Shown: piece by piece, positions 34,713-43,083 of the stretch
Numbering within the stretch: position 1 is the stretch's first letter
How the letters are laid out: each line of letters opens with the position of its first letter
NCBI GenBank assembly: GCA_031460505.1
Contig: JAVKTT010000008.1
Location: 1 to 55,805 of the forward strand
Length of the DNA: 55,805 nucleotides
DNA from: JAAYTL01 sp031460505
Lineage (GTDB): Bacteria; Bacillota; Clostridia; Tissierellales; Tissierellaceae
Reading direction: 5' to 3'
Notes under the pieces: model-generated
Database searches by the model: none
What the model was told of the DNA's origin: nothing
The model's input: the letters and a program-made list of their open reading frames with translations, nothing else
Translations under genes and position numbers: made by a program

Positions 34713-34807
34713 GTAGGGTAGGAATCCGCCGCCTTGTTATGTTTCTATAACAGGTTTGCGTAGACCCCCCTCCGAACCGTACGTACACCTTTCAATGTAT
34801 ACGGCTC
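34713..34807 (-). ncRNA. Group II intron domains V and VI
   Basis: Domain V (34774-34807) is 34 nt: GAGCCGTATACATTGAAAGG then TGTACGTACGGTTC, with the AGC catalytic triad, a GAAA tetraloop and the CGGUU return strand of active group II introns. Domain VI runs to 34716. GGGGGG pairs with CCT-A-CCC, leaving A34719 bulged seven bases from the 3' splice site, the normal branch point; an inner stem TGTTAT/ATAACA caps it. The RNA therefore looks competent for splicing. Confidence 0.92.
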
Positions 34808-34834
34808 TCCAGCTATTCAAACTAAGTGAGGATG

Positions 34835-36643
34835 TTATAAATTCCCGTTGTGTAAATTTTTATGGCATTTAATACATAATACCAATGTTTTTCTATTCAT
34901 TCTACTCATTGTCAGAACCCATTCGGGTATATTGGAACCACGTTTAGAATACTTTTGTTTAATATCCTTTAGTTTTCTAATATGATGTACTTCAAATTCT
35001 TTCGTGTCACCTTTATAACCACATAGTTCACATTTGTTAGCATTAAGCCTATCTATTAATTGACACCTGTTTTCATATACTTCATAGATAGTATCTTTAA
35101 CATATGATGAAGGACTATTTTGCTTACTAAGGGACTCATTAAAGTATGTCAAAACCTTCTCCCCTTCTGGAGTGTTATATTTGACTCCAATGATCTTTCG
35201 CGTTCCTGTTTTTTGCTTTAAATTAACATTGATTGCGTATTTATCAATTACTTTTTTAACAGAGGATTTTTCTTTTCTTGCTATAGTTTTAGCCAGACTA
35301 TAATAATGGTAGTATCTGAACTTTCCAATTTTTGTACTCACATCTGTAGCAAGATTATAATAGTAGTACAAACCTCTAATTTCAGAATTATACTGATTTA
35401 TTAAATCTAGTATTGGTAGATTGATTCTAGCATTGTGATGAATTGATTTCCCGTTTTTAGTGAATGGTTTGAGTTTTTCTGTGATTACATCACTAGGTAC
35501 TAACAGCTGAATAGTGCCATTAACAGTCCTTTTTTTAACTCCATTTACGTTTGTTAGTTTATTATTGTCTTTGCTTTTTGATATTTCATATCCTAAGAAT
35601 CTTACATTTTTATCTCCAAGATTTGTAACTAGAGCTTTTTCTTCATTAAGATTTAATCTTAACTCACTGGATAAAAAATCCCTAATTTTGTCTTTGATGT
35701 CTATTGTAACTTCCTTAGATGACCAGACAAATACTAGAAAATCATCAGCATATCTAATATACTTGACCCTTCTAAAGTTCTCATCCATGGGATCCAGCCT
35801 ATTCATTTTTCTCATGGCTTTTAGATATTCTTCAGCAACTTCTATATTTCCGGTTTTTTTAGCATAATGTCTTTTGCCATTTAACCTAGCATATTCCTTA
35901 TTATCACTTCTAATATCTCCTAGGGTATTATTTAAAATTATGTAATCTAAGAATGAGTCCAGCTTGTCCAGATATATATTTGATAATATGGGGCTAATGA
36001 TACCTCCTTGAGGGGTACCTGACCAGGTTTCGTACTTATGCTTGTATTCCATATAGCCTGCTTTTAAAAATTTATCAATAAGATTGATAAACCTTCCATC
36101 ATCTATTCTCTCTTTAAGAATATCTAATAGCTTTTCATGATCAATATTATCAAAGAAATTATCAATATCTCCTTTGATTACCCATGATGCACCTCTACAG
36201 GTTTTCTTTATCTGATATAGTGCTGTATGTGGGCTTCTATTTGGTCTGTATCCATGTGAATTATCGTTGAAGTTTGGCTCATATATAGCTTCTAGGATCT
36301 GTCTAACTATTTCTTGAACTAGTTTGTCATCAAAGCTTGGAATTCCAATTGGTCTTGTTTCACCACTTGTCTTAGGAATATTTACTTTTTTAACGGGTTT
36401 TGGTTTGTATTTTTCTGTCTTTAATTCTTCTATAAGTTTGTAAATTCTTTCAATGCTAAATCCATCTATAGTTCTTCCATCTGTTCCCTCTGTTAAGTTG
36501 CCCTCTTTATTATAAATTTTCCCATAGGCTCTTAGATAGAAGTCCTCATTAAAAAGGTTTCTATATAGTCTATTGAATTTATAATCGGGGTTCACACGGG
36601 ATTTCTCACTTAGCATTGTCAATACTAATTCAGCCTTCTGCAT
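34835..36643 (-). CDS. ltrA: Group II intron reverse transcriptase/maturase with HNH endonuclease
   Basis: A 602-residue intron-encoded protein. RT blocks run from about residue 85 to 350: IPSFDDKLVQEIV, KGDIDNFFDNID (catalytic Asp159), SGTPQGGIISPILSNIYL and YIRYADD (YADD at 298-301). A maturase X domain follows (about 390-480). The C-terminal HNH nuclease has CELCGYKG, VHHIRKLKD and CIKCHKNLH. No stop or frameshift interrupts it, so splicing, reverse transcription and target cleavage should all be possible. Start at 36643 is preferred because AAGGAGG precedes it; a longer frame to 36784 reads intron RNA. The stop lies 27 nt before domain V, as expected for a domain IV ORF. Confidence 0.95.
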   Translation of the reverse strand: MQKAELVLTMLSEKSRVNPDYKFNRLYRNLFNEDFYLRAYGKIYNKEGNLTEGTDGRTIDGFSIERIYKLIEELKTEKYKPKPVKKVNIPKTSGETRPIGIPSFDDKLVQEIVRQILEAIYEPNFNDNSHGYRPNRSPHTALYQIKKTCRGASWVIKGDIDNFFDNIDHEKLLDILKERIDDGRFINLIDKFLKAGYMEYKHKYETWSGTPQGGIISPILSNIYLDKLDSFLDYIILNNTLGDIRSDNKEYARLNGKRHYAKKTGNIEVAEEYLKAMRKMNRLDPMDENFRRVKYIRYADDFLVFVWSSKEVTIDIKDKIRDFLSSELRLNLNEEKALVTNLGDKNVRFLGYEISKSKDNNKLTNVNGVKKRTVNGTIQLLVPSDVITEKLKPFTKNGKSIHHNARINLPILDLINQYNSEIRGLYYYYNLATDVSTKIGKFRYYHYYSLAKTIARKEKSSVKKVIDKYAINVNLKQKTGTRKIIGVKYNTPEGEKVLTYFNESLSKQNSPSSYVKDTIYEVYENRCQLIDRLNANKCELCGYKGDTKEFEVHHIRKLKDIKQKYSKRGSNIPEWVLTMSRMNRKTLVLCIKCHKNLHNGNL

Positions 36644-37231
36644 TTCGCATACCTCCTTGAGTTTGACAAAAAGAATAACCTGCCTTCCTTCGCCATGTAA
36701 TAGGCTTTCCCTATCTCCGACTACTATGAAGGCTCCGTAATCATGGGGAATATTCAGAGTTCTACTACTCATAGCCTTAGGCATTTCCCTTTAGATTATC
36801 TCCATTTAGATTTTAAAAAGCATTTAGTATATCTTAGGCTCTCCGTTCGTTACCTTATCTTCTTGTACTAGAAGCTGGACATTGCGGCAGTCTATGAGAA
36901 ATATGTAGGAAAAATATTTCTCATCATTAGTAACATCAAGTATCGAAATTGTGTTACCCATCAATGTCATAGTGGTTTCAATTAGATTTCCACTATCTGG
37001 GCGGGTTACAGCTAGGTAACTAGAGTTCAGGCAGTATAGCTTTAGCCATAATATACCTTCCATCTTGCAGAACTATAATTCATCTAATTTCAATCATATT
37101 CTGCTTTACTTGCATGCTATTGTCCTCTTTGTCTTTCGACTCTTGAGTAAGCAAGTCGATGGGTAGGGCTTTGACTGCTACCCTAACTTAAATTAATTTA
37201 AGCTTTCCTTCTAAAATCCTTATGGACGCAC

Positions 37232-37276
37232 GCCTACTCCACCTTTTTGATTGAAGATAGATATAATCTTACCCAA
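37232..37276 (-). CDS. parA: ParA (Soj) exon 1, 15 codons
   Basis: Fifteen codons encode MGKIISIFNQKGGVG, the exact start of Soj-type ParA (B. subtilis MGKIIAITNQKGGVGKTT as I recall it). A TTG start at 37276 is preferred, with AGAGGGG about 8 nt upstream; an in-frame ATG at 37282 overlaps that site. The exon ends on GGC, after which the intron begins with GTGCG. Reading on into the intron gives only V-R-P and a stop. It is thus the first half of a split gene, not a pseudogene. Confidence 0.9.
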
Positions 37277-37345
37277 ATGCATCACCCCTCTAATCTGTTA
37301 TTAAATATATCATATCAGAAAGCTATAATAAATAAAACAAAAAAA

Positions 37346-37361
37346 TGTTCCACGTGGAACA
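37346..37361. promoter_or_regulatory. parS site 2
   Basis: TGTTCCACGTGGAACA again, identical to the site at 33067, in the noc-parA gap, embedded in A/T-rich DNA (AAAAA..TTTTT flanks) that extends the symmetry. The two sites frame parA, its intron and parB. Confidence 0.92.
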
Positions 37362-37389
37362 TTTTTATATATATATTATTTAATTATTA

Positions 37390-38187
37390 TTATTTCGGTA
37401 TCTTAATCACTACTTCGACGTGATCATCTTTGTCTATTTCTTTGTACTGAGCATCTATACCATATTCTTTTATAGCTTTGTAAGTCTTCTTTATAGTATT
37501 AAGATAAATTCTTACATTGATTAAGGATTTGATGCTTTGTTTTGGTTTGTGCTCCTCTTCCTCTTCTTTTTTCCTTAAGCTATCTAGAATATCTTCTACA
37601 AGCTCCTCTGTACTGCTTACATTTAATGATTTATTTATAACTTTATCAAGAACTAATCTCCTAGTTTCATCATCAGGTAGTTTTAGCAACGCTCTACCAT
37701 GTCTTTCAGTTAGTCCTTCCTCTACCAATGCCTTTTTCATATCAGGCGGTAATTTTAAAAGCCTGATTTTGTTTGCTATTGTAGATTGTGACTTACCTAT
37801 TTTTTCTGCTAACTCCTGCTGTGTAAAATTATGATCTAAAATAAGATTATTATATCCTTCTGCTTCTTCTATAAAATTCAGATCTTCTCTTTGTAGATTC
37901 TCTATTAAGGCAATTACAGCAGATTCCCTATCTCTGTAGTCTACTACTAATGCAGGTACTTCTGTTAATTGTGCTAACTGTGAAGCTCTCAGTCTTCTTT
38001 CACCTGCAATTAGTTCGTATGTTTCTTCTGATATCTGGCGCACACTTATAGGTTGGATTACCCCATATGTTTTTATGGATTGGGATAATTCTTCTAAAGC
38101 TCTTTGATTAAAACTTCTTCTTGGCTGATAGGGATTAGGTCTTATTGTGTTTATAGGAATGTATTTTACCTCTTGATGTAATGCCAT
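37390..38187 (-). CDS. noc: Nucleoid occlusion / ParB-like protein Noc
   Basis: A 265-residue ParB paralogue. EVKYIPINTIRPNPYQPRR opens it (Noc and ParB share this), LIAGERRLRASQL is the CTP-binding motif, and FTQQELAEKIGKSQSTIANKIRLL the helix-turn-helix. LTERHGRALLKL follows. Position between rsmG and parA is that of noc in B. subtilis, where Noc blocks division over the nucleoid. A B. subtilis-type Noc membrane-targeting helix at the very N terminus is not obvious. The helix-turn-helix differs from the ParB one, so specificity probably does too, yet the only palindromes seen here are parS type. Confidence 0.85.
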   Translation of the reverse strand: MALHQEVKYIPINTIRPNPYQPRRSFNQRALEELSQSIKTYGVIQPISVRQISEETYELIAGERRLRASQLAQLTEVPALVVDYRDRESAVIALIENLQREDLNFIEEAEGYNNLILDHNFTQQELAEKIGKSQSTIANKIRLLKLPPDMKKALVEEGLTERHGRALLKLPDDETRRLVLDKVINKSLNVSSTEELVEDILDSLRKKEEEEEHKPKQSIKSLINVRIYLNTIKKTYKAIKEYGIDAQYKEIDKDDHVEVVIKIPK

Positions 38188-38297
38188 ATAATTACACCTC
38201 TTCTCATTTGTTGTTTATGCACTTATTTTACTTATTCTATATGCTTTTTTTATTTCCTTCTTTATTTCCCGATTAATTTCATACAAATTCTTTCAAA

Positions 38298-39014
38298 TTA
38301 CAATGGATTTTTTCTAGGTTTTCCTCCACCTCTAGGGTATTTTGTCGGAGTTTCGCGTATTTTTTGTATTATTATCAATGAATGGACTATATCACTTTCT
38401 GGAATCTGAACTAGTTTCTTTTCTATAACTTTTCCACCTAATAATTTGATGGCGTTTTGACTTAAATTAAGTTCTTCATCTACATCTGGACCCTTCATAG
38501 ATACAAAATATCCACCGACTTTTACGAAAGGTATACAATACTCACTTAAGGTATTAAGTGAAGCTACAGCTCTAGAAACACATATATCATATTTTTCTCT
38601 ATAAATGGGTTTGATACTGAATTCTTCTGCCCTTCCATGAATGGCATTTATACCCTCTAGTCCTAAATCCTTGATTACTTCATTTAAAAAGACTATTCTT
38701 TTATTTAAACTATCTAGTAGTGTTACATCTAGATTAGGATTCACAATTTTTAAAGGTACTCCTGGAAATCCTCCACCAGTACCTATATCTATAACCTTCT
38801 TATTTCCATTGAATATATCAGTTACAAAAGGAGTTAAGCTATCTAAAAAATGCTTGATATCTATATCTTCATCATCTGTAATAGCTGTTATATTGATTTT
38901 TTCATTCCATTCCTTTAATAACTCTTTATATTTACTAAATCTCTCTAACTCCTGGTCTCCTAGGTTCAATCCTAGTTGAGCACCACCCTTTAACAATAAG
39001 TTCTCATTTGTCAT
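38298..39014 (-). CDS. rsmG: 16S rRNA (guanine527-N7)-methyltransferase
   Basis: A 238-residue SAM-dependent methyltransferase (GidB). KVIDIGTGGGFPGVPLKI is the SAM-binding loop, TLLDSLNKRIVFLNEV the second motif, HGRAEEF and CVSRAVASL the family-specific blocks; TKYPRGGGKPRKNPL is the typical basic C-terminal end. It methylates G527 of 16S rRNA. Its ATG overlaps the mnmG stop by 4 nt (ATGA), so translation is coupled. The 110 nt to noc contain nothing obvious. Confidence 0.95.
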   Translation of the reverse strand: MTNENLLLKGGAQLGLNLGDQELERFSKYKELLKEWNEKINITAITDDEDIDIKHFLDSLTPFVTDIFNGNKKVIDIGTGGGFPGVPLKIVNPNLDVTLLDSLNKRIVFLNEVIKDLGLEGINAIHGRAEEFSIKPIYREKYDICVSRAVASLNTLSEYCIPFVKVGGYFVSMKGPDVDEELNLSQNAIKLLGGKVIEKKLVQIPESDIVHSLIIIQKIRETPTKYPRGGGKPRKNPL

Positions 39015-40912
39015 TGACTTAAGTCCTTTCTTCTCATTTGTTCCAAATAAATCAATAGTACATTTATATCTGAAGGTGATACACCTGAAATCCTTGATGC
39101 TTGCCCTACTGAATCTGGTTTTATAGAGTTTAATTTTTGTCTTGCTTCATTACTTAAACCCTTGATTAAGTTATAGTCTTGACCTTGATCTAGTTTTTTA
39201 TTTTCTAATTTCTTAAACTGTTCAACTTGCATCATCTGTTTCTTTATATATCCCTCATACTTGATTTGGATTTCTACCTGTACTTTGACTTCTCTTGGTA
39301 GATCTTCTCTCTCTGGATCAAAGATAGATGTTTTATCATAATGCAGCTCAGGTCTTCTTATAAGTTCATGTAAACTTAATGGAGTTTTTATAGCTGATGT
39401 ACCTAACTCTTCTAACATAGTATTCATCTCTGAACTAGGATTTACTTTTATATTTCTCAATCTTTCTAATTCATCATTTACAGCTTTTTCTTTTTCTAAA
39501 ACTCTTTGGTATCTTTCTTCTGTAACTAATCCTAATTCATAACCCTTTTTAGTCAATCTTAAATCCGCATTGTCTTGTCTAAGGGTTAATCTATATTCTG
39601 CTCTTGATGTCATCATTCTATAAGGCTCGTCTGTTTGTTTTGTAACTAAATCATCTATTAAAACACCTATATAAGCCTCTGATCTATCTAATATAAATGG
39701 TTCCTCACCTTTAATGTTTTGTACTGCATTTATACCTGCTATTAAACCTTGGGCAGCTGCTTCTTCATATCCCGATGAACCATTGATTTGTCCTGCGAAG
39801 AATAGATTTTTAATATCTTTATGCTCTAGATTTCTCTTTAATATGGTTGCATCAATTGCATCATATTCTATTGCATAAGCGGATCTCATAAATTTCACAT
39901 TTTCAAGACCTATTACTTCTTTGTACATTTTTTGTTGGACATCTTCTGGTAAGCTTGAGCTAACCCCTTGTACATACATTTCCTTTGTTGATAGTCCTTC
40001 TGGTTCAATAAAGACTTGATGTTTGTCACGATCTGCAAATCTTACAACCTTATCTTCTATGGAAGGACAATATCTTGGGCCTACTCCTTCTATTTCTCCT
40101 GCGTACATTGGAGAACGATGAAGATTTTCTCTAATGATTTCATGCATCTTTTCAGTTGTATATGTTAAATAACAAGGAACTTGTTCCATATTTAAATCTT
40201 TGTCTGAATTCATAAATGAGAATGGTACAACCTCTTCATCTCCTGGTTGTACTTGCATTACTGAGTAATCAATACTATCTCTATGAACTCTTGCAGGAGT
40301 ACCTGTCTTCATTCTTCTTAAATCAAAACCTTTATCTTTTAATGAATCTGACAATAGATTTGATGGGAACATTCCATCAGGTCCTGAAGAATAGTTAACT
40401 TCTCCTATATATACTCTTCCCTTTAGATATGTTCCTGTAGCTAGTACTACTGATTCGGCTTCATAAAATGCTCCTGTTCTAGTAACTACTCCCTTGACTT
40501 TATCATCTTCTAATATAATATCTACTACTTCACCTTGAATTAGTCTTAGATTAGGTTCATCTTCTAAGACTTTTTTCATTTCTATATGATATTTTTTCTT
40601 GTCAGCTTGTACTCTCAATGAATGTACTGCTGGTCCTTTAGAAGTATTTAACATTCTACTTTGAATAAATGATTTATCAATATTTAAAGCCATTTCTCCA
40701 CCAAGTGCATCTATCTCTCTTACTAAGTGGCCTTTACCTGTTCCACCTATATTGGGATTACAAGATAAGGCAACTATAGCATCCAAGGATATGGTTAACA
40801 TAAGGGTTTTCATACCCATTCTACTACTTGCAAGAGCTGCTTCAACTCCTGCATGTCCAGCTCCAATAACCACTACATCATATTTATCAGCATAATATTG
40901 TTTTGTTTCCAT
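39011..40912 (-). CDS. mnmG: tRNA uridine 5-carboxymethylaminomethyl modification enzyme MnmG (GidA)
   Basis: A 633-residue FAD protein of normal length. DVVVIGAGHAGVEAALASSRMG is the FAD-binding motif, NPNIGGTGKGHLVREIDALGG the conserved GidA block, and LATGTYLKG and the later FAGQINGSSGYEEAAAQGL the second nucleotide site. With MnmE it forms the cmnm5U34 wobble modification. ATG 40912 is chosen because AAAGGTG lies 6 nt upstream; the GTG three codons earlier is part of that site. It follows mnmE by 19 nt. Confidence 0.96.
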   Translation of the reverse strand: METKQYYADKYDVVVIGAGHAGVEAALASSRMGMKTLMLTISLDAIVALSCNPNIGGTGKGHLVREIDALGGEMALNIDKSFIQSRMLNTSKGPAVHSLRVQADKKKYHIEMKKVLEDEPNLRLIQGEVVDIILEDDKVKGVVTRTGAFYEAESVVLATGTYLKGRVYIGEVNYSSGPDGMFPSNLLSDSLKDKGFDLRRMKTGTPARVHRDSIDYSVMQVQPGDEEVVPFSFMNSDKDLNMEQVPCYLTYTTEKMHEIIRENLHRSPMYAGEIEGVGPRYCPSIEDKVVRFADRDKHQVFIEPEGLSTKEMYVQGVSSSLPEDVQQKMYKEVIGLENVKFMRSAYAIEYDAIDATILKRNLEHKDIKNLFFAGQINGSSGYEEAAAQGLIAGINAVQNIKGEEPFILDRSEAYIGVLIDDLVTKQTDEPYRMMTSRAEYRLTLRQDNADLRLTKKGYELGLVTEERYQRVLEKEKAVNDELERLRNIKVNPSSEMNTMLEELGTSAIKTPLSLHELIRRPELHYDKTSIFDPEREDLPREVKVQVEIQIKYEGYIKKQMMQVEQFKKLENKKLDQGQDYNLIKGLSNEARQKLNSIKPDSVGQASRISGVSPSDINVLLIYLEQMRRKDLSQ

Positions 40913-40931
40913 GCTTTTCACCTTTCTAATT

Positions 40932-42311
40932 CTACTTTCCTATACAAAACTCGGAAAATATCTTGTCTAAAATGTCTTCACTTATGGTATCTCCTGAGAT
41001 TTCCCCAAGATTTTCCCAACAATCCCTCAGATCCACCTCGATGCAATCCAACGGAACTTGAGCTTTTATATCATTAAGAGCATTCTCCATGTTATCTAAT
41101 GCTTTATCTAATTGATTTTTATGTCTAAGATTTGTAACTACAACATTTGAGTCAAGTTCGATCTCTCCTGCATAGAACATTTTCTTAATACTTTCTTCTA
41201 ATATATCTATACCTACTTCATTTACTATTGATGTAGTTATGATATCCTTGCCTTCTAATAGTTTTTCTAAGTGATCTATTGTATATTTATTTGGTAAATC
41301 TGTTTTGTTTAACAGTACTAATGATTTTTTATCCTTAATAAGCTCTATAATATTAAAATCATCATGAGATAAATCTCTAGAAACATCAAAAATAGCTATG
41401 ATTAAATCAGCTGATTCGATTGATTCCTTAGCTCTATCTACACCTATTTTTTCAACTATATCTTCTGTTTCTCTGATTCCAGCAGTATCTATTATTTTTA
41501 AAGGAATACCATCTATATTTAAATGTTCTTCGATTATATCTCTAGTTGTACCAGGTATATCAGTGACTATTGCACGATTTTCTCTAAGCATTGCATTTAA
41601 TAGAGAAGATTTTCCTACATTTGGTTTTCCAAGAATTACAGTATTTAACCCTTCTCTAAGAATTTTGCCTCTATCAGCAGTTTTTAATAGTTGTTTAATC
41701 TCTGATATTACTGTTTTTGCATTTTCTTCTAGTTCTTCATAGGTAACTTCTTCTATATCATCTTCTGGAAAATCTATTGTAACTTCAACATGGGCTACCA
41801 TTGATAGTACTATGTTTCTTATATTATTAACCTTATTTGATAAGCTACCTTCTAGTTGGCTCATGGAAACTTCATGACTTTTATTAGTTTTAGCTCTAAT
41901 TATATCTATTACAGCTTCTGCTTGAGATAAATCCAATCTACCATTTAAAAATGCCCTTTTTGTAAACTCACCTGGTTCAGCTAATCTAGCACCATTTTTT
42001 AATAATAGCTCTAAGGTTTTCTTAACTGGTATTATGCCTCCATGGCAATATATCTCAACTACATTTTCTCTAGTATAAGTGTGAGGTGCCTTCATGGATA
42101 CAATTAATACCTCATCAATAATTTGGTTATTTGTATTATCTATAATATGACCATAAGTCATTTTTCTGTTTTCTGCCGCATCTAATGTTTTATCATTAAT
42201 ACCTTTAAATATATTATTAGCTATATTTATGGCATCTTTACCGCTTAATCTAACAATCCCTATACCAGCTTCTCCAACTGCTGATGAAATTGCTGCAATT
42301 GTATCAAACAT
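40932..42311 (-). CDS. mnmE: tRNA modification GTPase MnmE (TrmE)
   Basis: A 459-residue three-domain protein. The N-terminal folate-binding domain (1-118) starts FDTIAAISSAVGEAGIGIVRLSG. The G domain within the helical region has GKPNVGKSSLLNAML (P loop), DIPGTTRD and DTAGIR, and LLNKTDLP for guanine recognition. The protein ends with the invariant C-x-G-K motif (FCIGK), whose Cys is needed for activity. It acts with MnmG on tRNA wobble U34. A clear terminator separates it from jag. Confidence 0.96.
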   Translation of the reverse strand: MFDTIAAISSAVGEAGIGIVRLSGKDAINIANNIFKGINDKTLDAAENRKMTYGHIIDNTNNQIIDEVLIVSMKAPHTYTRENVVEIYCHGGIIPVKKTLELLLKNGARLAEPGEFTKRAFLNGRLDLSQAEAVIDIIRAKTNKSHEVSMSQLEGSLSNKVNNIRNIVLSMVAHVEVTIDFPEDDIEEVTYEELEENAKTVISEIKQLLKTADRGKILREGLNTVILGKPNVGKSSLLNAMLRENRAIVTDIPGTTRDIIEEHLNIDGIPLKIIDTAGIRETEDIVEKIGVDRAKESIESADLIIAIFDVSRDLSHDDFNIIELIKDKKSLVLLNKTDLPNKYTIDHLEKLLEGKDIITTSIVNEVGIDILEESIKKMFYAGEIELDSNVVVTNLRHKNQLDKALDNMENALNDIKAQVPLDCIEVDLRDCWENLGEISGDTISEDILDKIFSEFCIGK

Positions 42312-42415
42312 TTCTTCACCTCAAAAATTGGTTTATATTATTAATGTTTATCATTACTATTTTAATGATATTAGTATTATGTGTCAAATTATTTAAAACA
42401 TAATATTAGTTTTAA

Positions 42416-42450
42416 AAAAGCCCTAGATTTTAATAAATCATCGGGCTTTA
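42416..42450 (-). terminator. Terminator after jag
   Basis: On the minus strand AAAGCCCGA and TCTAGGGCTTT pair around an A/T loop and are followed by TTTTT. It ends the rpmH-to-jag transcript. mnmE then needs its own promoter in the 100-nt gap 42312-42415. Confidence 0.75.
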
Positions 42451-42453
42451 AAA

Positions 42454-43080
42454 CTATTTAGCTTGTATAACAACTCTTCTAAATGGCTCGTCACCTTCAC
42501 TGTAAGTAGTTATACCATTATGTTTTTGTAATGCTGAATGAATAATTCTTCTTTCAGAAGGATTCATTGGCTCTAATTTTACAGGTCTCTTTGTATATTT
42601 AGCCTTTTCAGCCATTTTCTCAGCTAGTCTGATTAGAGTTTCTTCTCTTTTCTTTCTATAGTTCTCAATGTCTAAAACAACTCTTGTATACTTGTCTCTA
42701 CCTTTGTTGATAACTAAACTAAGTAAATATTGTATAGAATCTAAAGTATTTCCTCTTTTTCCAATAATTATTCCTTTGTCTATTGGATCAACGCTTATGA
42801 TATCAACATATAAAACATCATCTTCTTTGTTGATTTCAGCACCAGCTTTGATGTTCATAGAAGTAAATATCTTATCTAAAAATTCCTTTGTCTTACTTAT
42901 TGGATCATAAGTAACAGTAACTTTTACTTTAGCTTCCTTTGTACCAATTATACCAAATAGTCCTTTACTCGCCTCTTCAATTACTTCAATCTCTACATCT
43001 TCTTCAGTAACTTCTAACTCTAATAAAGCATCTTTTATAGCATCTTCAACGGTCTTAGATTGTTTTATAACATATCTCAT
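42454..43080 (-). CDS. jag: RNA-binding protein Jag/KhpB
   Basis: A 208-residue protein. The Jag N domain (1-52, VEDAIKDALLELEV) is followed by a KH domain (about 80-140, GIIIGKRGNTLDSIQYL with GxxG loop GKRG) and a C-terminal R3H domain (about 145-206, PSERRIIHSALQKHNG, with the Arg-x3-His). With KhpA it binds many RNAs and affects cell elongation in streptococci. It is 3 nt downstream of yidC, the standard arrangement. Confidence 0.94.
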   Translation of the reverse strand: MRYVIKQSKTVEDAIKDALLELEVTEEDVEIEVIEEASKGLFGIIGTKEAKVKVTVTYDPISKTKEFLDKIFTSMNIKAGAEINKEDDVLYVDIISVDPIDKGIIIGKRGNTLDSIQYLLSLVINKGRDKYTRVVLDIENYRKKREETLIRLAEKMAEKAKYTKRPVKLEPMNPSERRIIHSALQKHNGITTYSEGDEPFRRVVIQAK

Positions 43081-43083
43081 ATA

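Larger units (their letters stand above)
34713..37231 (-). mobile_element. Group II intron inserted in parA Walker A motif
   Basis: A 2,519-nt intron. Its 5' end is GTGCGTCC (minus strand, from 37231), matching the group II GUGYG rule, and the 3' end is CCTAC at 34713. It carries a full reverse transcriptase ORF in domain IV, domain V at 34774-34807 and domain VI with a bulged A at 34719. Insertion is in phase 0 between GGC (Gly) and AAG (Lys) of the parA P-loop. Unspliced message would stop after V-G-V-R-P, so ParA needs splicing. The host exon sequence is undisturbed on both sides. The type looks chloroplast-like or a related class; I could not identify the EBS/IBS pairs by eye. Confidence 0.92.

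Noticed and set aside
36644..36784. N-terminal extension of the intron reverse transcriptase to 649 residues
   Set aside because: The extension reads intron RNA; AAGGAGG before ATG 36643 and the family start MQKAELVL favour 602 residues.
36824..37063. 79-codon minus-strand ORF
   Set aside because: It lies in the structural RNA part of the group II intron (domains I-III), has no ribosome site and no family resemblance.
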